From contig JAGYIK010000021.1 of assembly GCA_018402605.1 (NCBI GenBank), positions 1 through 15,668 of the forward strand: a stretch of 15,668 bases of DNA, read 5' to 3'. Shown here in pieces: positions 7,010-15,333 of this stretch. How positions within the stretch are numbered: position 1 is the stretch's first letter; every line of letters begins with the position of its first letter. The notes under the pieces were generated by a model, which worked only from the letters and a program-made list of their open reading frames with translations, was not told the origin of the DNA and searched no databases. Source of the DNA: Litorivicinus sp. GTDB taxonomy: Bacteria > Pseudomonadota > Gammaproteobacteria > Pseudomonadales > Litorivicinaceae. The position numbers and the translations under genes were made by a program.

Positions 7010-9560
7010 GTGCTTGAACACTATCGTAACCATGAAGCGGAACGTGCCGCTGAAGGCATCGTGCCAAAACCCTTAAACGCTGAACAAGTCGCTGGACTGG
7101 TCGAGTTGTTAAAGAACCCGCCGGCAGGGGAAGACGCGTTTTTGTTAGACCTGCTTGTGAATCGCATTCCGGCAGGCGTCGATGAGGCGGCTTATGTCAA
7201 GGCTGCATTCTTGGCCGATGTCGCAAAAGGGACTGCAGCGAGCCCCCTCGTTTCACGCGAAGAAGCGACACGACTCTTGGGAACGATGCTCGGTGGCTAC
7301 AACATTCCACCACTCGTTGAGCTTCTGGACGATCAGGTTGTTGGATCCGTTGCGGCGACCGCGCTGAAAGACACGCTACTGATGTTCGATGCCTTCCATG
7401 ATGTGGAAGACAAGCGCCAAGCCGGAAATACCCTTGCGCAAAGCGTGATGGAGTCTTGGGCGAATGCGGAATGGTTCCTGAAAAAGCCTGCACTGGCCGA
7501 ATCGATCACCGTCACTGTGTACAAAGTGCCGGGTGAAACCAATACCGATGATCTGTCACCGGCTGTCGATGCCTGGAGTCGTCCAGACATCCCACTGCAC
7601 GCGCAAGCGATGCTGAAAGCGCGCATGGAGCGCCCGCTCGAGACAATTGAAGAACTGAAGCAGAAGGGTCACCCAATTGCCTATGTGGGTGATGTGGTCG
7701 GAACCGGTTCATCGCGGAAATCAGCAACCAACTCGGTACTCTGGCATATGGGGGACGATATCCCACATGTGCCAAACAAGCGGGCCGGCGGCGTCTGTAT
7801 CGGCGGCAAAATTGCCCCGATCTTCTTCAACACCATGGAAGATGCGGGTGCACTGCCAATTGAATGCGATGTCACTAAAGTAGATACAGGTGACGTGATC
7901 ACTATAAACCCTATGAGGTCATCACCAACCAGAGCCGGTGATGTCATTGCAGGTTCAAGCTGAAAGCGACGTCATCTTGGATGAAGTCCACGCCAGTGGA
8001 CAGATCCGTTGATTGTCGGGCGCGGATTAACGACGCTGCCGTGCGCGCGAGAACGCTTGGCCTCATTACAGCTTGGATATCTTCACCACACCCACCACTT
8101 CCAATGGAAAGCAACAAAGGGCTTCACCTTGGCGCAGAAGGTAATCAGCAAAGCCTGTGGCATCAGGCGTCCATGAGAACCTATTATGTGAGCCTCGGAT
8201 GACCACAGTGGGCTCACAAAGACACCACCGGCCCAATGACCCGTGATAAGATTGAAGAACTGGCTTGCCTTAGTTTCAAGCCGATTTGACCATGCAGTCG
8301 TTCTGTCACGGCGGCTATCCAAAGCCTGGATGTCAGAGCACAACACACACTGCCTGACCATGTCCTTGAATCGTAGTGGCGTTCACTGCGACCTGGTAAC
8401 TGATTATTCCTCCTTGGGCTATGAACCGGTCTTGCTCGTGGTACCGTCTGGTACCGGTGGTGATTCACACCCGTTTCCCGATTGGCATCATTCCCAGGCG
8501 GATCAGGCTTAGTCCTTCGCTGCCTGGCCACAGAAGTCATGCCGTTATATATGGATATGCATCGGTCGATTCGCGTGCATTTCAAAGGTGAAATGCAGCC
8601 GGGCATTACGATACATGACTTAGTCAACGCCATTCCGTATGCGGCGATCCGGCAGCATGTATTAGGAAGGAAGGCAAAAAGAACTGCTTCTCGGACGCAT
8701 CCTCGAAATCGAAGGCCTGCCAACGTTGACAGTGGAACAGGCATTTGAACTGTCGACGCCTCAGCAGAGTAACTCGGCAGGTGGCTGTACTATCAAAACT
8801 CGAGTGAAGCGCCTATTCGTGAATATCTCTTATCCAGATATCACCTCTTGGAAGTGGATGATCGCCGACGGTATGGCGATGCGGACCGTGGACGCCGTAT
8901 TCAGGCGATGGAAGCCTGGCTTGCCAGTCAAAGCTGATGCAAGCTGATGCCGATGCCAGTACGCGGAAGTCATTGAAATCGATTGTGGACATCAAGAAGC
9001 CACTGTTAGCCTGTCAAATGATCCCGATGACGTGAAGCCTTGTCTGAAGTCAGGGCACACATATCGACGAGGTCTTCATTGGCTCGTGCATGACGGCATT
9101 GGGCATTACCGTGCCGCAGAGTGAACTCTTGAAGAAGGTCTCATCCATACCCACACGTTTGTGGATTGCCCCACCAACGCGGATGGACGAGCATCAACTG
9201 ATGGAAGAAGGGTACTACGCGATCTACGGAAAGGCCGGTGCGCGGACCGAGATGCCGGGATGCTCTCTATGCATGGGTAACCAGGCGCGCGTGGCGGATA
9301 ACGCGACTGTGGTCTCAACCTCGACGCGAAACTTCCCAAATCGTCTGGGTAACGGTGCGAACGTGTTCCTATCGAGCGCGGAGTTGGCCGCAGTGGCATC
9401 GATTCTGGGTCGCTTGCCGACTGTTGAGGAATACATGGCCTATGCCAAGGACATCAATGCCATGGCCGGGGAGATCTATCGCTACCTCAATTTCCACCAG
9501 ATCGCAGAGTTCCAGGCGAAAGCCCAGGAAGCTCAAATTCCGATGGAAGAAATCGCCTAA
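7010..9560 (+). pseudogene. acnB: acnB, aconitate hydratase B (2-methylisocitrate dehydratase), central part frame-broken
   Basis: The total span equals about 850 codons, close to the 865 of Escherichia coli AcnB. Translation starts at GTG 7010 behind AAGGA (6997-7001). Residues 1 to about 299 read cleanly: HEAT-like domain, then the swivel domain with TGETNTDDLSP-type and GTGSSRKSATNS segments. From about 9123 to the TAA at 9558-9560 the C-terminus is clean and includes PGCSLCMGNQ, holding two of the three [4Fe-4S] ligands. The third, in GSCMT near 9090, is also visible. Between about 7906 and 9122 recognisable AcnB peptides appear in all three frames in turn, for example SDVILDEVHASGQI (7965), KGFTLAQKVISKACG (8117), DTTGPMTRDKIEELACLSF (8221) and RILEIEGLPTLTVEQAFEL (8696). 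As written it cannot make a working enzyme. AcnB converts citrate to isocitrate. It could be a true pseudogene, but sequence error seems more likely. Confidence 0.9.
7906..9122 (+). other. Patch of dense single-base indels inside acnB
   Basis: Following AcnB homology, the coding frame changes roughly twenty times in about 1.2 kb. Segments begin near 7909, 7937, 7954, 7965, 8009, 8041, 8076, 8117, 8187, 8221, 8283, 8329, 8369, 8482, 8696, 8872, 8931, 8960, 8988, 9017, 9063 and 9097. Many of the breaks look like one missing or one extra base, often in short runs such as CCC or AAA. Substitutions and stops are also frequent, particularly around 8380-8450. The stretch from 8482 to about 8670 and that from 8696 to about 8870 are the longest clean pieces. 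No inserted foreign sequence is seen. Confidence 0.85.
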
Positions 9561-9573
9561 ACGAGCAGAGCAT

Positions 9574-9604
9574 AAAAAAACCGGGACTGAGTCCCGGTTT
9601 TTTT
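9574..9604. terminator. Bidirectional intrinsic terminator between acnB and rraA
   Basis: Seven As, then CCGGGAC, loop TGA, GTCCCGG, then seven Ts. The structure is perfectly symmetric apart from the three-base loop, so it reads as a stem plus T tract on both strands. It sits 13 bases after the acnB stop and 29 bases after the rraA stop on the other strand, so it should end both convergent transcripts. Confidence 0.95.
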
Positions 9605-9633
9605 CGCCTGTCATTTTTCGATCATTAGAGCCG

Positions 9634-10113
9634 CTAGACATCCAAAGGAATCGGCGACACCACAATCCCATTATTGTCGGCCGCGAGAAAATCGCCAGGA
9701 TGGATCGTGACACCAGCAAAGGTGACCGTCACGTCGACCTCGCCGATACCCTTTTTCTCTGTCTTGATCGGATGCGCTGCCAATGCCTGTACACCGATAT
9801 CCATGGCCGCCAACACATCCACATCGCGAACGGATCCATAGATCACAAATCCAGCCCAGCCATTGGCAAGGGCAGTGGCTGCGATCATGTCACCCAATAA
9901 CGCGCATCGTAATGAGCCACCACCATCCACCACCATAACGCGGTTGAGACCGGGCGTCCCTGCCAACGCTTTTACCTTTGAATTATCTTCAAAGCATTTT
10001 ACGGTGACACAGAGACCAGAAAACGCGTTGCGTCCCCCGTAATTTGTAAAGACAGGGTCCAAGGCGGCAATGCCGCCGGCGTAGTCATCACAGAGATCAG
10101 GGGTCGATTTCAT
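9634..10113 (-). CDS. rraA: RraA family protein, ribonuclease E activity regulator A
   Basis: This 159-residue protein matches RraA in length (161 in Escherichia coli) and in sequence style: TPDLCDDY near the start, VVDGGGSLRCALLGD at 61-75 and VIYGSVRDVD at 90-99. RraA forms a ring-shaped trimer that binds RNase E and slows mRNA decay. The wider fold also contains 4-hydroxy-4-methyl-2-oxoglutarate aldolases, which share the GD...RD site (74-75 and 96-97) but usually carry an extra acidic residue shortly after RD. Here the text is RDVDVLA, as in RraA proper, so the regulator role is preferred. The ATG shares one base with the ppsA TAA stop (TAATG), so it is very likely translated by coupling with ppsA. 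The TAG stop faces the shared terminator. Confidence 0.87.
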   Translation of the reverse strand: MKSTPDLCDDYAGGIAALDPVFTNYGGRNAFSGLCVTVKCFEDNSKVKALAGTPGLNRVMVVDGGGSLRCALLGDMIAATALANGWAGFVIYGSVRDVDVLAAMDIGVQALAAHPIKTEKKGIGEVDVTVTFAGVTIHPGDFLAADNNGIVVSPIPLDV

Positions 10114-12488
10114 TACTTATTGTCTTGTGCATCCGCAAGGAAAAACCAGGTCTCAAGTACGGTATCTGGATTCAAGGATACCGAATCGATCCCCTGCTCC
10201 ATTAACCAAAACGCAAGGTCTGGGTGGTCCGATGGACCTTGACCACAGATACCGATGTACTTACCAGCCTTGTTACAGGCCGCAATGGCACGTGACAGCA
10301 GAAACTTCACTGCAGGGTCTCGCTCATCAAAGGCTGCAGCGACGATTCCCGAGTCGCGATCGAGTCCCAGGGTCAACTGCGTCAGGTCGTTTGAACCAAT
10401 AGAGAACCCATCAAAGTATTCAAGGAACTCGTCGGCCAACACCGCATTGGATGGCAGTTCGCACATCATAATGATCTCGAGGCCATTCTTTCCGCGCTCA
10501 AGTCCATTGGCTTTCAGCAGCTCAATCACAGCCGCGGCCTCGTTCAGCGTCCGCACAAACGGAACCATGATCGAGACGTTCGTCAGACCCATCTCATCGC
10601 GAACTTTTTTCAAGGCGCGACACTCGAACTCAAAACATGGCCGAAACGCTTCCGAGATGTAACGTGAGGCACCACGGAATCCGAGCATCGGATTCTCTTC
10701 TTCGGGCTCATACAATGGCCCACCGATGAGGTTACGGTACTCGTTTGATTTAAAATCGGACAACCGCACAATCACGCGCTCCGGAGCAAAGGACGCACCG
10801 AGCGTTGAGATGCCCTCAACCAACTTTTCAACATAAAAATCAGTCGGGCTCGCGTACCCGCCGATTCGATCCGCAATCTCATCTTTAAGATCAGCAGATA
10901 AGGTGTCGTAATCCATGAGCGCGCGCGGGTGCACGCCGATCATCCGGTTGATGATGAATTCGAGACGCGCTAAACCAATGCCCGCATGCGGCAGCCGCTG
11001 GAAGTCAAACGCACGATCAGGGTTACCGACGTTCATCATGATCTTGAACGGCAATTCAGGCATCGCATCCACACTGGTGACGCGATGGTCATACGGCAGG
11101 ATGCCCGCATAGATATGCCCGGTGTCACCCTCAGCACAGCTGACAGTCACCTCAACATTGTCGTGCAACAACTCGGTTGCATCACCACAACCAACGACCG
11201 CAGGAATACCGAGCTCACGCGCAATAATAGCCGCGTGGCATGTCCGTCCACCCCGATTGGTGACGATCGCAGAAGCACGCTTCATCACCGGCTCCCAATC
11301 CGGGTCCGTCATGTCAGTGACAAGAACATCGCCCGGCTGAACTTCGTCCATCCGTGCGAGGTCTTTGACGAGCCGCACTGGACCCTGACCAATCTTCTGA
11401 CCGATCGCGCGCCCTTGAGCCAGCACCTCACTTTTTTGCTTTAGAACAAATCGCTCCATCTGACGGCCGTCTTGTTGACTCTGCACCGTCTCGGGTCGCG
11501 CTTGTACAATGTACAACTTGCCATCGTCACCATCACGCGCCCATTCGATGTCCATTGGACGTCCATAATGTTTTTCGATCGTCAATGCCTGACGAGCCAA
11601 TGACTCTACTTCAGCATCTGTAATACAGAAGGTTTTGCGTTCCGCTTCATCGACGTCGACCGTCTCGACAGAGCGACCCGGTTTTGACGAATCGGCATAG
11701 ACCATCTTAATGAGCTTGGAGCCGCGGGTCCGGCGAAGAATCGCTGGACGCCCCGCCTCGAGCGTCGGTTTGTGTACATAGAATTCATCTGGATTGACTG
11801 CACCCTGAACCACCGTTTCACCGAGTCCATAGGCCGCGGTGACAAAGACCACATCACGGAAGCCGCTCTCTGTGTCCATGGTGAACAAGACGCCAGCCGC
11901 ACCCGTCTCAGAACGCACCATGCGCTGAATACCTGCGGACAGCGCAACCAGCTCATGCGCAAACCCCTGATGCACGCGATAGGAGATGGCACGATCATTA
12001 AATAAGGATGCAAACACCTCTTTGATCGCCAACTTCACGTTGTCGATACCGGAGATGTTCAAAAATGTCTCTTGTTGCCCAGCGAAGGAGGCATCCGGCA
12101 AATCTTCTGCGGTGGCCGACGAGCGCACAGCCACTTTCATCCCAGCATTCCCCTCGATCATCTGGGCAAACGCCGTTTCGATGGCCGCATCAAGTGCCGG
12201 TTGGAATGGCGTTTCAATAATCCACGAACGAATTTGAGCACCTGTTTTAGCCAACGCATTGACGTCCTCGACGTCCAGTACATTGAGTGCCTGATTGATC
12301 CGGTCAGCGAGATTCTCGTGTTGCAAAAATTCACGATACGCATGTGCTGTCGTGGCAAATCCATTTGGCACGCTCACGCCAGCCCCAGCAAGGTTCGAAA
12401 TCATTTCACCAAGCGATGCGTTTTTCCCACCCACACGCTCAACATCGTGCATGCCAAGCTGATCAAACCACAGGATATAGTTGTCCAA
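10113..12488 (-). CDS. ppsA: PpsA, phosphoenolpyruvate synthase (pyruvate, water dikinase)
   Basis: The enzyme makes PEP, AMP and phosphate from pyruvate and ATP for gluconeogenesis. With the TTG start at 12486-12488 the protein is 791 residues, against 792 in Escherichia coli. An N-terminal ATP-binding domain begins DNYILWFDQLG and includes RVGGKNASLGEM. The swivelling phosphohistidine domain has GGRTCHA with T416 and H418, the residues matching the PpsR target threonine and the catalytic histidine. The C-terminal PEP-binding barrel has GICGQGPSDHPD with C748. TTG is preferred because GGAAGGGG lies seven bases upstream (12503-12496) and homology begins here. The frame stays open to an ATG at 12554 (MDASPLKS) and further to 12665, inside ppsR, but these give non-homologous N-termini. 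It overlaps rraA by one base. Confidence 0.95.
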   Translation of the reverse strand: MDNYILWFDQLGMHDVERVGGKNASLGEMISNLAGAGVSVPNGFATTAHAYREFLQHENLADRINQALNVLDVEDVNALAKTGAQIRSWIIETPFQPALDAAIETAFAQMIEGNAGMKVAVRSSATAEDLPDASFAGQQETFLNISGIDNVKLAIKEVFASLFNDRAISYRVHQGFAHELVALSAGIQRMVRSETGAAGVLFTMDTESGFRDVVFVTAAYGLGETVVQGAVNPDEFYVHKPTLEAGRPAILRRTRGSKLIKMVYADSSKPGRSVETVDVDEAERKTFCITDAEVESLARQALTIEKHYGRPMDIEWARDGDDGKLYIVQARPETVQSQQDGRQMERFVLKQKSEVLAQGRAIGQKIGQGPVRLVKDLARMDEVQPGDVLVTDMTDPDWEPVMKRASAIVTNRGGRTCHAAIIARELGIPAVVGCGDATELLHDNVEVTVSCAEGDTGHIYAGILPYDHRVTSVDAMPELPFKIMMNVGNPDRAFDFQRLPHAGIGLARLEFIINRMIGVHPRALMDYDTLSADLKDEIADRIGGYASPTDFYVEKLVEGISTLGASFAPERVIVRLSDFKSNEYRNLIGGPLYEPEEENPMLGFRGASRYISEAFRPCFEFECRALKKVRDEMGLTNVSIMVPFVRTLNEAAAVIELLKANGLERGKNGLEIIMMCELPSNAVLADEFLEYFDGFSIGSNDLTQLTLGLDRDSGIVAAAFDERDPAVKFLLSRAIAACNKAGKYIGICGQGPSDHPDLAFWLMEQGIDSVSLNPDTVLETWFFLADAQDNK

Positions 12489-12495
12489 CAGGAAT

Positions 12496-12503
12496 CCCCT
12501 TCC
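12496..12503 (-). promoter_or_regulatory. Ribosome-binding site supporting the TTG start of ppsA
   Basis: The minus strand reads GGAAGGGG, seven bases before TTG (12488-12486). No comparable site precedes the in-frame ATG at 12554, so this decides the start. Confidence 0.65.
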
Positions 12504-12597
12504 GTCTTGTGTCTTTGAAACCACTAACGCAGACTTGAGAGGGGATGCATCCATGCACAGACCCATTCGCGTCACGTGGTCGTCGATAAAGCCGACA

Positions 12598-12605
12598 AGT
12601 ATAAA
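12598..12605. promoter_or_regulatory. Overlapping divergent -10 elements between ppsR and ppsA
   Basis: The plus strand carries TATAAA at 12600-12605 and the minus strand TATACT at 12603-12598, sharing four bases. Neither has a good -35 at 16-18 bases. The ppsR leader would be only about 10 bases, the ppsA leader about 100. The 133-base gap holds no other clear signal. Confidence 0.35.
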
Positions 12606-12621
12606 TGATTTGGAACTGAAT

Positions 12622-13449
12622 ATGACCTCAGAAATTCGTCCAGTTTTCTTTATTTCCGATGGCACCGGATTGACGGCCGAGGGATTGGGCCAAGCGTTGC
12701 TCAGTCAATTCGATATGGTGAAATTTGAAAAAACCACACTGCCCTACGTTGACACGGTAGAGAAGGCGAAAAAAGCGGTCGCGGAGATCAATGCAGCCGG
12801 CGAATCGCATCAGATCACCCCGATTGTGTTTGATACGATCGTCAACCAAGAAGTCCGCGATGTCTTGGCGCATTGCAATGGATTTCTAGTTGATATCTTC
12901 CAGACCTTTTTAAAGCCCCTCGAACGAGAGCTCGGCAAAAGTTCAAGCTACTCAGTCGGCATGAGCCATGCGGTGGCTCCAGATGGGCAATACAGCCGCC
13001 GTATCGATGCGGTTAACTTTGCACTCGACAATGACGATGGCGCCCGAATTCGATACTACGACCAAGCCGATCTCATCTTAATTGGCGTCTCGCGCTCAGG
13101 AAAAACGCCCACGAGTCTCTATTTAGCCATGCAATACGGGTTGAAGGTGGCGAATTACCCGCTGACCGAGGATGATCTCGATGATGATGCGCTACCCGAT
13201 ACCCTGCGAAAATACAAACCCAAACTGTTTGGCCTGACAATCGATCCAGAGCGTTTGCAAGCCATCCGGGAAATGCGCCGGCCAGAATCACGCTATGCCT
13301 CGCTCAAACAGTGCCAATATGAGGTCAACGAAGTTGAGGCGCTGTATCGACGCCATGCGATCCCATTTTTATCCACCACCGATCGCTCGGTTGAAGAAAT
13401 TAGTGGACGGATTCTGCAGATGACCGGGAAACGGAAAACGCTGCGCTAG
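12622..13449 (+). CDS. ppsR: PpsR, PEP synthetase regulatory kinase/pyrophosphorylase (DUF299)
   Basis: This 275-residue protein matches the bifunctional regulator family (277 in Escherichia coli). It uses ADP to phosphorylate a threonine beside the catalytic histidine of PpsA, switching the enzyme off, and reverses this with phosphate. Visible features are FFISDGTGLTAE at 10-20, SYSVGMSHAV near 109-118 and the P-loop GVSRSGKTPTS at 155-165. The start is taken at ATG 12622 (MTSEIRPVFF), with GGAA six bases upstream, because homology begins there. The frame is open back to 12481, but that stretch is the reverse of the ppsA start region. It is divergent from ppsA, its target, the usual arrangement in proteobacteria. 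The TAG stop shares CTAG with the stop of the convergent hydrolase gene. Confidence 0.95.
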   Translation: MTSEIRPVFFISDGTGLTAEGLGQALLSQFDMVKFEKTTLPYVDTVEKAKKAVAEINAAGESHQITPIVFDTIVNQEVRDVLAHCNGFLVDIFQTFLKPLERELGKSSSYSVGMSHAVAPDGQYSRRIDAVNFALDNDDGARIRYYDQADLILIGVSRSGKTPTSLYLAMQYGLKVANYPLTEDDLDDDALPDTLRKYKPKLFGLTIDPERLQAIREMRRPESRYASLKQCQYEVNEVEALYRRHAIPFLSTTDRSVEEISGRILQMTGKRKTLR

Positions 13450-14297
13450 CGGTGAAAGTGCGCCAGTACCGCATCAGCGACAGCCTCTGGTTTCTGATAG
13501 GGCAACGCATGGTCAACACCGGGAATCGCCACATAGCTCCAGCGCTCGAGCGTCTCTGCCAGACGCTGGTGCAAGGTGTGTGCAACCAAAGGACTTTTCC
13601 CGCCCACGATACTCAGTGTGGCCGGGGCCGCCTCAATCAGTGCAAATCGATCCACATGCCAAGCCGCCTCATTCACAGCCATCAACGCATAGGCAAGACC
13701 GAGTGGCCGGGCTGCTAACCGTTGAACGGTCATGCGCTCAACACGCGGATGTGTGGAACGCTTGGGTGCAATTAAATCAAGAAAGGCAGTGACACCGAGC
13801 TTTGGATCCGCATGATGCACCAGCGCATCGACCGCCTGGGCATAGCTTGCGCGCAACGCACGGAGCGCATCGAGCGACTCACGCTCCAACAATGCGGGCT
13901 CAATTAATGCGAGCCTATTAACACGGTCGGGCGCAGCGGCGTTCCACATCAGGCTCACTAAGCCACCGAAGCTGTATCCCACCAAATCGAAGGTCTCGAT
14001 CTGAAAAGCCACGGCCACAGCCTCAAGATCTGACACGACCTGATCAAGCTCGATTGGTCGATCAAGCAAATCGAGTGCGTGCGATCGGCCCATGCCGCGC
14101 AGGTCGACAGCAAATACCCGGCGGTACGCCGAGAAGCGCGATAGCATCGGATACCAGGTGAGCTCCGAGGCGACACCTGCCCCGTGCAACAGCACCAGGT
14201 CACCTTTGCCTGTGGAGTTTTCAACACTGTGGACCGCAATGTGGTAGTCCGGAACAGCCAACATCTCCACACGTGCCGTGTGGTGCAACGTTGACAT
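13446..14297 (-). CDS. Alpha/beta-fold hydrolase, substrate unknown
   Basis: This 283-residue protein shows the alpha/beta hydrolase order: oxyanion-hole segment LLHGAG at 36-41, DLRGMGRS at 65-72, nucleophile elbow GYSFGG with Ser109 (pattern GxSxG), and a C-terminal histidine in PGVDHALPY at about 263. No signal peptide or membrane segment is seen, so it is probably cytoplasmic. The family includes esterases, enol-lactonases and peroxidases of the same size, and the sequence alone does not tell which this is. Its ATG shares one base with the cysB stop (TGATG), so it is translated by coupling with cysB, which hints at a link to sulfur metabolism but does not show one. The stop interlocks with that of ppsR. 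Confidence 0.85.
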   Translation of the reverse strand: MSTLHHTARVEMLAVPDYHIAVHSVENSTGKGDLVLLHGAGVASELTWYPMLSRFSAYRRVFAVDLRGMGRSHALDLLDRPIELDQVVSDLEAVAVAFQIETFDLVGYSFGGLVSLMWNAAAPDRVNRLALIEPALLERESLDALRALRASYAQAVDALVHHADPKLGVTAFLDLIAPKRSTHPRVERMTVQRLAARPLGLAYALMAVNEAAWHVDRFALIEAAPATLSIVGGKSPLVAHTLHQRLAETLERWSYVAIPGVDHALPYQKPEAVADAVLAHFHR

Positions 14298-15274
14298 CAG
14301 AGCATAGGGACCTGGACAGACTCGAAAATCCGCTCAGCTTCCGCACGGCCCTGACTCCGCAAAAATTGACCGATGATGTCTCTGGAGAGATGCGGCGCGA
14401 ACAGACTCACGAAGCGGTACATATACCCCCGCAGGAATGTGCCACGACGAAACGCAATCGAGGTAATACTTGGACTGAAGAGGTGACTTGCGCTGACCGA
14501 GACTAAATCCAGATCCGTTTGCGCGTCGTGTGCCATGTCCGCCACGATCCCAACACCCAGACCCAGTCGCACATAGGTCTTAATGACGTCAGCATCTGCC
14601 GCAGTAAACACCACTTTAGGCGTCAATCCTTCTTTCTCAAAGGCTTCATCGAGCTTGGATCGCCCAGTGAAACCAAAGACATAAGTCACAATGGGATGCC
14701 GCGCTAATTCAGCAAGGGTCAGTGGATGATCGAGGTTCGCTAACGCATGCTCTTTCGGTACGATGATGGCCCGATTCCATTGATAGCAGGGCATCAACAG
14801 CAGATTGGAAAAATGCTCCAGCCCCTCGGTTGCGATCGCAAAATCCACTTCACCACTGGCCGCCATTTCAGCAATTTGTGCTGGCGTTCCTTGCTGCATT
14901 TGCAGGGAGACCTCGGGGTATTCCTGCATAAATTGATGGATGATCGGGGGCAGGACGTAGCGTGCTTGGGTGTGGGTGGTGGCAATTGAGAGCACTCCCT
15001 TCGTCTCATCGGAGAATTCCTGCGAGATTTGCTTGATCGCATCGACCTTGTGCAGGATCTCACTGGCAACACGTAAGACCTCTTCGCCGGCAGGCGTAAT
15101 CGCGACTAAATGTTTACCATTGCGCGCGAACACTTCCACACCAAGCTCTTCTTCAAGCAGACGGATCTGCTTGGAAATTCCGGGCTGCGAGGTGAAAAGA
15201 CTTTGCGCTGTCGCCGAGACATTTAACTCGTGATTGGCGACCTCATATATGTAGCGAAGTTGTTGCAGCTTCAT
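14297..15274 (-). CDS. cysB: CysB, LysR-type activator of cysteine biosynthesis
   Basis: This 325-residue LysR-type regulator (324 in Escherichia coli) has an N-terminal winged helix-turn-helix, with LNVSATAQSLFTSQPGISKQ at 17-36, a linker helix, and an effector domain from about residue 90. The effector-contact residues known in CysB are present: T100, T102 and Q103 in TTHTQARYVLPP. FGFTGRSKLDEAF in the effector domain is also typical of CysB/Cbl. CysB senses N-acetylserine or O-acetylserine and activates sulfate uptake and cysteine synthesis genes. CysB rather than Cbl is preferred because the full length and N-terminus (MKLQQLRYIYEV) match. It starts at ATG 15272-15274 with no clear Shine-Dalgarno sequence. 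It is followed without a gap by a hydrolase gene and is divergent from ccoN. Confidence 0.93.
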   Translation of the reverse strand: MKLQQLRYIYEVANHELNVSATAQSLFTSQPGISKQIRLLEEELGVEVFARNGKHLVAITPAGEEVLRVASEILHKVDAIKQISQEFSDETKGVLSIATTHTQARYVLPPIIHQFMQEYPEVSLQMQQGTPAQIAEMAASGEVDFAIATEGLEHFSNLLLMPCYQWNRAIIVPKEHALANLDHPLTLAELARHPIVTYVFGFTGRSKLDEAFEKEGLTPKVVFTAADADVIKTYVRLGLGVGIVADMAHDAQTDLDLVSVSASHLFSPSITSIAFRRGTFLRGYMYRFVSLFAPHLSRDIIGQFLRSQGRAEAERIFESVQVPML

Positions 15275-15289
15275 TTATTTGCCGTTGAC

Positions 15290-15303
15290 TTGATGTATCT
15301 CAA
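15290..15303 (+). promoter_or_regulatory. FNR/ANR-type binding site upstream of ccoN
   Basis: TTGAT-GTAT-CTCAA matches the consensus TTGATnnnnATCAA at nine of ten fixed positions. Its centre (15296.5) lies about 41 bases before a start site expected from the TATAAC at 15328-15333, which is the class II activator geometry. FNR or ANR control of ccoN operons under low oxygen is well established in gammaproteobacteria. The site ends only 16 bases upstream of the cysB ATG on the other strand. Confidence 0.7.
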
Positions 15304-15327
15304 AATATGCATCGGTGGTTTCACACT

Positions 15328-15333
15328 TATAAC
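15328..15333 (+). promoter_or_regulatory. Candidate -10 element for ccoN
   Basis: TATAAC, five of six to the consensus, is placed so that the FNR-like site would sit near -41.5. A second candidate, TATACT at 15339-15344, would put the site near -54. The leader to ccoN would be about 155-160 bases. I saw nothing else firm in the 223-base gap, which is AT-rich. Confidence 0.45.

Noticed and set aside
7981..8948. Several open frames of 60-176 codons on both strands in the middle of acnB
   Set aside because: Plus-strand pieces carry AcnB peptides and are fragments of one gene; minus-strand frames have no recognisable motif and are shadows.
8931..8950. Perfect tandem repeat of a 10-base unit (AAGCTGATGC twice)
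   Set aside because: It translates as KLMQADADA, in line with the AcnB family text at this place, so it is coding sequence and not a duplication artefact.
7906..9122. Programmed frameshifting or an intervening element in acnB
   Set aside because: About twenty scattered shifts in both directions, without a common slippery site or inserted sequence, cannot be a programmed event or a single insertion.
12516..12527. Cra/FruR-like site TGAAACCACTAA upstream of ppsA
   Set aside because: The first half fits, but the second half departs from the palindromic consensus, and it lies in the probable ppsA leader; too weak to list.
12481..12621. Upstream extension of ppsR by 47 codons
   Set aside because: The text is the reverse of the ppsA start and leader, lacks homology to PpsR, and a better ATG with GGAA upstream exists at 12622.
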